A stretch of 64,000 nt of DNA from Pseudomonas rustica. Its GTDB lineage: Bacteria > Pseudomonadota > Gammaproteobacteria > Pseudomonadales > Pseudomonadaceae. The position numbers and the translations under genes were made by a program. The stretch is from the NCBI RefSeq assembly GCF_018336155.1, contig NZ_JAGYHF010000011.1, positions 124,001 to 188,000 on the forward strand. The letters are read 5' to 3'. This document shows positions 59,855 to 64,000 of this stretch, piece after piece (position 1 is the first letter of the stretch; each line of letters starts with the position of its first letter). The notes below the pieces were generated by a model. The model was not told the DNA's origin and ran no database searches. It saw only the letters and a program-made list of their open reading frames with translations.

Positions 59855-59918
59855 TTTTTGAAACCAGTTAACGCTGGAATCGAATCTTAAGATCAGAGGC
59901 CAAAAGCGCTGATCGAAG

Positions 59919-59946
59919 AAGGCGACTGAAAGGTCGCCTTTTTTTT
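59919..59946 (+). terminator. Terminator between tRNA-Lys and the second tRNA-Pro
   Basis: AGGCGAC-TGAAAG-GTCGCCT stem and an eight-T run, ending 2 nt before the second tRNA-Pro. Confidence 0.9.
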
Positions 59947-59948
59947 AC

Positions 59949-60025
59949 CGGGGTATAGCGCAGTCCGGTAGCGCGCCTGCTTTGGGAGCAGGATGTCAGG
60001 AGTTCGAATCCCCTTACCCCGACCA
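59949..60025 (+). tRNA. tRNA-Pro (anticodon TGG), copy 2
   Basis: 77 nt, identical in sequence to copy 1 at 59697-59773. It begins right after a terminator T-run and has no visible promoter of its own, so expression depends on read-through. Confidence 0.96.
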
Positions 60026-60030
60026 TATTA

Positions 60031-60067
60031 AAAATCCTCGTATCGAAAGATACGGGGATTTTTTTTG
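60031..60067 (+). terminator. Terminator of the tRNA cluster
   Basis: AATCCTCGTATC-GAAA-GATACGGGGATT stem with one G-T pair and a T-run. The 60068-60137 stretch beyond it holds nothing I can identify. Confidence 0.92.
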
Positions 60068-60137
60068 TCCGCGAAAAACCTCAGCCACCTTCAGCAATCT
60101 CGAGGAGAAGAATTGTCTGTGTGTAACCCAGATCCAC

Positions 60138-60271
60138 TGTAGGAGCTGCCGCAGGCTGCGATCTTTGGCTTTTAAGGGTTACAGCAGTTCAAAGCTCTGC
60201 TGCGTCAAGTCCTGTGAACCCAGGCCGATCAGAGCGAGATCAAAAGATCGCAGCCTTTGGCAGCTCCTACA
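60138..60271. repeat. REP pair, family A (heads out, long spacer)
   Basis: TGTAGGAGCTGCCGCAGG arm, a centre of about 65 nt, and the inverted arm ending TGGCAGCTCCTACA. It lies in the non-coding interval between the tRNA cluster and ndh. Confidence 0.88.
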
Positions 60272-60315
60272 TTGATTGCGGTTGTCTGGCGGTTTTATGG
60301 GCAGCGCAAAAAAAA

Positions 60316-60404
60316 GTGGGAGCCAGCCTGCTGGCGATGGCGGTAGCACAGTCGAAATCAATGTCGACTGACACATCGCTTTCGCGAGCAGGCTCACTCC
60401 CACA
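60316..60404. repeat. REP pair, family B (heads out)
   Basis: GTGGGAGCCAGCCTGCTGGC and the inverted copy CGCGAGCAGGCTCACTCCCAC, with a centre of about 45 nt. It lies 12 nt beyond the ndh stop. Confidence 0.88.
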
Positions 60405-60416
60405 GTTTTTAGATCA

Positions 60417-61715
60417 TCAATGCAGCTTCAGGCGTGGCTCAGTCCCGCGACCAATCTTGCTGCCCAGCATCAGCATCGCCGTGCGGAACGGCCCGTACAG
60501 CGCCATCTGGTGCATGCGGTACAGCGAGACGTAAAACATCCGCGCCAGCCAGCCTTCGAGCATCACGCTGCCTGTCAGGTTGCCCATCAAGTTACCCACA
60601 GCCGAGAAACGCGACAGCGAGATCAGCGAGCCGTAGTCGGTGTACTTGTACTCCGGCAGGGTTTTGCCTTCGATGCGCAGCTTCAGCGATTTAGCCAGCA
60701 ACGACGCCTGTTGGTGCGCCGCTTGTGCACGCGGCGGTACGTTGCGATCCGAACCCGGTTGTGGGCAGGCCGCGCAGTCACCGAAGGCGAAGATGTTTTC
60801 ATCGCGGGTGGTTTGCAGCGTCGGCAGCACTTGCAGTTGGTTGATGCGGTTGGTTTCCAGACCATCGATGTCCTTGAGGAAACCCGGCGCGCGAATCCCG
60901 GCGGCCCAGACTTTCAGACTGGCCTTGATCTCGTTGCCGTCGGCAGTGATCAGGCTGTCCGCCGTCACTTCGCTGACCGAGGCGTTGGTCATCACATTGA
61001 CCCCAAGTTTCTCCAGGGTCTTGTGCACCGGCCCGCTGATGCGCTCCGGCAGGGCAGGCAGCACCCGTGGCCCGGCTTCGATCAGGGTGATGTGCATGTT
61101 TTCCGGTTTGATCCGATCCAGCCCATACGCCGCCAGTTCATGCGCCGCGTTGTGCAGCTCTGCCGCCAGCTCAACGCCAGTGGCGCCAGCACCCACGATC
61201 GCCACGCTGATCTGCTCGACCACATCGGTTTGCCCGGCATGTGCGCGCAGATAGTGGTTAAGCAATTGCTGATGAAAACGCTCGGCCTGTTTGCGGGTGT
61301 CGAGGAACAGGCAGTGCTGCGCCGCGCCCTGAGTGCCGAAATCGTTGGTGGTGCTGCCGACGCTGATGACCAGCGAGTCGTACTGCACTTCCCGCGCCGG
61401 TACCAGTTCGACGCCGTTTTCGTCATAGGTCGCGGCCAGCTGGATTTTCTTCTGCGCGCGATCGAGCCCGCTCATGCGCCCCAGCTGAAACTCGAAGTGG
61501 TTCCATTTGGCCTGGGCAACATAGTTGAGTTCGTCTTCGGAGGAGTTCAGCGATCCGGCGGCCACTTCGTGCAGCAACGGCTTCCAGATGTGCGTCAGGT
61601 TGGCGTCGACCAGCATCACACTGGCGGTGCCGCGTTTGCCCAGAGTCTTACCCAGACGGGTAGCCAACTCCAGACCGCCGGCGCCGCCGCCGACAATAAC
61701 AATACGATGGGACAT
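60417..61715 (-). CDS. ndh: Type II NADH dehydrogenase
   Basis: 432 aa from ATG 61715. The FAD-binding GGGAGG lies near residue 9-14, the NADH-binding VGAGATGVELAAEL in the middle, and FAFGDCAACPQPG before the C-terminus. The C-terminal amphipathic region (LYRMHQMALYGPFRTAMLML) anchors it to the inner membrane. It passes electrons from NADH to ubiquinone without pumping protons. It is the last gene after DUF1780, MOSC and DUF3094 on the same strand, 63 nt after DUF3094. Confidence 0.95.
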   Translation of the reverse strand: MSHRIVIVGGGAGGLELATRLGKTLGKRGTASVMLVDANLTHIWKPLLHEVAAGSLNSSEDELNYVAQAKWNHFEFQLGRMSGLDRAQKKIQLAATYDENGVELVPAREVQYDSLVISVGSTTNDFGTQGAAQHCLFLDTRKQAERFHQQLLNHYLRAHAGQTDVVEQISVAIVGAGATGVELAAELHNAAHELAAYGLDRIKPENMHITLIEAGPRVLPALPERISGPVHKTLEKLGVNVMTNASVSEVTADSLITADGNEIKASLKVWAAGIRAPGFLKDIDGLETNRINQLQVLPTLQTTRDENIFAFGDCAACPQPGSDRNVPPRAQAAHQQASLLAKSLKLRIEGKTLPEYKYTDYGSLISLSRFSAVGNLMGNLTGSVMLEGWLARMFYVSLYRMHQMALYGPFRTAMLMLGSKIGRGTEPRLKLH

Positions 61716-61778
61716 AGGGATAACTCGCAAGGTTTTTAAAGGAAATCGGTGCGGTTACCCAAGCGAGCGCCAAGCTGC

Positions 61779-61952
61779 TCATAGCGTCAGGTAACTGATA
61801 AATCGGCTCAACAGGCCCAGACCAATGGTCACTGCCAGCACCAGCACGAGGAGCATCCACGGCCGGAAAGGCCGGCGCTCGACTCGGTGTTGGGACAGTT
61901 GCAGGTACTCTTCGACATGTTTCTGGTCTTCGGGGTTCAGGCGGCTGGTCAT
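61779..61952 (-). CDS. DUF3094 small membrane protein
   Basis: 57 aa. The frame from ATG 61952 to TGA 61779 begins TSRLNPEDQKHVEEYLQLSQ and has one hydrophobic helix, WMLLVLVLAVTIGLGLLSRF. GAGG precedes the ATG by 6 nt. The pattern fits DUF3094, a short gammaproteobacterial membrane protein of unknown function. It lies between MOSC and ndh and may be co-transcribed with ndh. Confidence 0.82.
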   Translation of the reverse strand: MTSRLNPEDQKHVEEYLQLSQHRVERRPFRPWMLLVLVLAVTIGLGLLSRFISYLTL

Positions 61953-62003
61953 AAATGCCTCGTCAGGTAGACGTTGCTGAATGGGCAGAAGCTACAGCGG
62001 TTT

Positions 62004-62531
62004 TTATCCGGGGTTGAACGCAGCATAGCCGCTGTCCGGAACCGGCTCGACAGACACGCCATCATCGAGGCGAATTATCCCGCTTTGTAACACCCGCGCG
62101 GTAATTCCGCCATGCCCGCGCACCGCTTGAAAGGTGCCGGGGCCGAGGTTGTTCTGCAAGCGTGCGCAGGGCTGACACCAACCGGTGGTTTCGAAGATGG
62201 CCTGACCGATGCGAAAGCGCCGACCTTTCAGGCTAAACAAATTGATACCGCTGATAACGAGATTGCGCCGCAGATCTTCAGGCTTGACCGGTTGATCGTC
62301 GGGGCGGCCCATCAATGCGTTGATCACCGCCAGATGCTCCCACTGAATCAGCGTCACCTGCCGCGCATTACGCACACCGGGGCGTGCATGATCGCCGGTT
62401 AGCCCGGCCTCAAGTCGTGCCTCGACGGCATCCAGCTCAATCATCGGCCCACGAGACTCCGGACGCACACCGATCCAGCGCACACGTCCGGTTTGCGGCA
62501 CATCGGCGATCAACTGCTGAAGCGGCGTCAC
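62004..62531 (-). CDS. MOSC domain protein
   Basis: 175 aa, starting with GTG 62531, which overlaps the preceding stop as GTGA. The MOSC beta-barrel segments include VRPESRGPM, QVTLIQWEHLAVI, LRRNLVISGINL, and the conserved cysteine region TGWCQPCARLQ. MOSC proteins carry sulfur or bind molybdopterin-type ligands; YiiM-like members reduce N-hydroxylated compounds. The partner is unknown. It is translationally coupled to the DUF1780 gene. Confidence 0.88.
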   Translation of the reverse strand: MTPLQQLIADVPQTGRVRWIGVRPESRGPMIELDAVEARLEAGLTGDHARPGVRNARQVTLIQWEHLAVINALMGRPDDQPVKPEDLRRNLVISGINLFSLKGRRFRIGQAIFETTGWCQPCARLQNNLGPGTFQAVRGHGGITARVLQSGIIRLDDGVSVEPVPDSGYAAFNPG

Positions 62532-63154
62532 AGGCTGATCCCCACATCAAAAACGATACTGCGACCAAGGTTGCTGCGCAGAAAATCCGGCGCATCCGGA
62601 TGGGCGAACAGCACGCGGGCGAAGGTCGGGCCGACCAGCGACAGCGAGCGCCAGCCCTGACGCAAATATTCGGTGGGCGGCGGGAAGTGGCTGTTCAAGT
62701 CGAGCACTTCGCGCTTGAGGCTGGCGAAGGCAATGATGTCCAGCTCACCCAGATCCATGCCGCGTTCTTTGTAGTTGTGGGCTTTTTTACGCAAGGTCGG
62801 CGCCAGTCGCATAAGGAATTCATTGGCCGGGATGCGCTTGGGCTTGGCTTCACGGCGCACCAGTTGGCTGAGGGAAAACGCGCTGCGCCGACGCTGCAGT
62901 TCGTCGCGCCATTCATCGTTGAGGCGACGGCCTTCATCAAGAACGAAGAACACTTCGAAATTGGCATCACGAAACAATACGTCCGGCGGCTCACCGGCCG
63001 GGGCGAACTCGTCGGCGCGATAGGGGATATTCAAGCCTTGCAGCAGGCGCTGGCAGACCCAACGCTCACGCTCCCATTTGCGGGCATTGGACAGGAACGC
63101 GTTGGCTTGCTCGGCCGCGATGGTCAGCAGGCGTAAATAATCTGAGTCATCCAT
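62528..63154 (-). CDS. DUF1780 family protein
   Basis: 208 aa from ATG 63154 (a TTG at 63184 is possible but less likely). It is soluble, with no signal peptide, and contains RERWVCQRLLQGLNIPYRAD and DVLFRDANFEVFFVLDEGRR, a pattern of the Pseudomonas DUF1780 family. Acidic and aromatic residues around ELDIIAFASLKREVLDL might suggest a nuclease-like core, but that is a guess. It is coupled to the MOSC gene by a GTGA overlap. Confidence 0.82.
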   Translation of the reverse strand: MDDSDYLRLLTIAAEQANAFLSNARKWERERWVCQRLLQGLNIPYRADEFAPAGEPPDVLFRDANFEVFFVLDEGRRLNDEWRDELQRRRSAFSLSQLVRREAKPKRIPANEFLMRLAPTLRKKAHNYKERGMDLGELDIIAFASLKREVLDLNSHFPPPTEYLRQGWRSLSLVGPTFARVLFAHPDAPDFLRSNLGRSIVFDVGISL

Positions 63155-63223
63155 AGGCCCAAGCTTAGCGTTCAAATGCGACAAGCAGAAAGCTTTGCTT
63201 GAACCGCCCGTTCACCTCGCCCT

Positions 63224-63303
63224 TGTAGGAGCTGCCGAAGGCTGCGATCTTTTGACTGTAAAAAGAACAAGATCAAAAGATCGCAGCCTGCGGCAGCTCC
63301 TAC
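63224..63303. repeat. REP pair, family A (heads out)
   Basis: TGTAGGAGCTGCCGAAGG and the inverted arm CAAAAGATCGCAGCCTGCGG to CTCCTAC. It lies between the divergent DUF1780 and permease genes. Confidence 0.9.
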
Positions 63304-63334
63304 GGGGGGATGTGCGCAGAAAGGTGAGGGAGTC

Positions 63335-64000
63335 ATGATTGGAGCTGAACTGCTGTCGACGGCAAGCCTGACGCTCGGCTGGCTGATTTACCTGCCGGTG
63401 CTGCTCTGGGCGATCGTGCGTGCGCCGTGGGTCGAGTTGTTCAGTGACAGCCGCCGTCAGCATTTGCTGTTCGGCACGGTGTTCGCGTTGTTTCTGCTGT
63501 GGCTGGTGCGCAGGGATTTCGACACCGGCGTGTCGTATCACTTTATCGGCATGACCGCAGTGACCTTGCTGCTGGACTGGCCGCTGGCGATTGTCGGCGG
63601 GCTGGTGGCGCAGATCGGTCTGGTGTTGCTCGGGCGTCAGGATCTCGCGGCGATGGGGGTCAACGGCTCGCTGTTTATTCTGCTGCCGGTGCTGATCACC
63701 GAGTGCGTGGCAATACTCGTCGAGCGTGCACAACCGCGTAATCCCTTCGTGTATATCTTCTGTTCGGGGTTTCTGGCTGCCGCGCTGTCGGCGTTGGTTT
63801 GCCTGCTGCTGAGTCTGACGCTGCTGTGGTACGACGGCGTCTTCGCCATGCCGGAATGGCTGGAAGATTTCATCGGTTACCTGTGGCTGATCATTTTCCC
63901 CGAGGCGTTTATCAACGGCATGGTCATTAGCGCGCTGGTGGTCTTCAGCCCGGAATGGCTGGAGACCTTCAATCGCACACGCTACCTTTCGGCGCCGTGG
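63335..64000 (+). CDS. Energy-coupling factor ABC transporter permease-like protein (3' end outside window)
   Basis: 222 codons from ATG 63335 (GAGGGAG upstream) to the window edge, with no stop. The protein is almost all hydrophobic helices: LGWLIYLPVLLWAIVRAPWV, LFGTVFALFLLWLVR, YHFIGMTAVTLLLDWPLAIV, LLPVLITECVAIL and LAAALSALVCLLL. YHFIGMTAVTLL resembles CbiM/ECF-type permeases for metal ions, and the end FNRTRYLSAPW is typical of the PA4534-like family. The substrate is unknown. It is divergent from the DUF1780-MOSC-ndh group. Confidence 0.8.
   Translation, partial: MIGAELLSTASLTLGWLIYLPVLLWAIVRAPWVELFSDSRRQHLLFGTVFALFLLWLVRRDFDTGVSYHFIGMTAVTLLLDWPLAIVGGLVAQIGLVLLGRQDLAAMGVNGSLFILLPVLITECVAILVERAQPRNPFVYIFCSGFLAAALSALVCLLLSLTLLWYDGVFAMPEWLEDFIGYLWLIIFPEAFINGMVISALVVFSPEWLETFNRTRYLSAPW

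Noticed and set aside
59697..60025. Direct tRNA-Pro repeats as attL/attR of a present island
   Set aside because: Only tRNA-Lys and a terminator lie between them; no integrase or cargo genes exist.

Overview
The window is chromosomal DNA from a Pseudomonas of the P. fluorescens group. The evidence is GC-rich coding with typical Pseudomonas proteins, dense REP/REPIN-type repeats with GTAG/GTGG heads, and a gene order that, as far as I can recall, follows the P. aeruginosa PAO1 stretch PA4613 to PA4534 in reverse, with small insertions and one local inversion. Almost all of it is conserved core genome. I see no insertion sequence, prophage, CRISPR array, rRNA operon or restriction/defence locus.

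Layout. 1-5.7 kb: end of a catalase, radA, a MapZ-type PilZ c-di-GMP receptor, then cstA-ybdD-yjiA (carbon-starvation transporter, its small partner and a COG0523 GTPase). 5.8-8.8 kb: a leftward dctA-like transporter followed by two GntR/FCD regulators; two GGT-N3-ACC operator candidates lie upstream, one inside the promoter. 8.9-18.9 kb: glyA, morA (four PAS domains, GGDEF, EAL), ettA, gdhA, a Gre-like factor and a small lipoprotein. 19-29 kb: poorly characterised envelope genes (DUF4105, DUF3015, a 609-aa lipoprotein, a YqhA-type membrane protein), a Lon-related protease, fklB, and a small gene behind a good Fur box.

29-43 kb: housekeeping block: phnA/yjdM-like, ispB, rplU-rpmA-obgE, proB, creA, rpsT, murJ, ribF-ileS-lspA-fkpB-ispH. 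42.9-54.8 kb: type IV pilus minor-pilin locus (a divergent FimT-like gene, fimU-pilV-pilW-pilX-pilY1-pilE), a ThiO-like oxidase, the pilS-pilR two-component system and bamD. 54.9-60 kb: rluD-pgeF, clpB with a sigma-32 type promoter, then tRNA-Asn, tRNA-Pro, tRNA-Lys and a second identical tRNA-Pro. 60-64 kb: ndh, a 57-aa DUF3094 protein, MOSC and DUF1780 genes, and the start of a membrane permease gene that runs off the window.

Themes. c-di-GMP signalling (PilZ receptor, MorA) and type IV pilus genes share the window. Nineteen repeat loci of three REP families occupy gene ends; some touch or supply stop codons. Several genes appear to start with TTG or GTG. I did not find a clearly new multi-gene system. 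The best leads are the self-contained dctA-fadR-gntR unit, the rearranged minor-pilin locus, the Gre-like protein without a recognisable catalytic tip, the Fur-controlled small gene, and the tRNA-Pro/Lys/Pro site.
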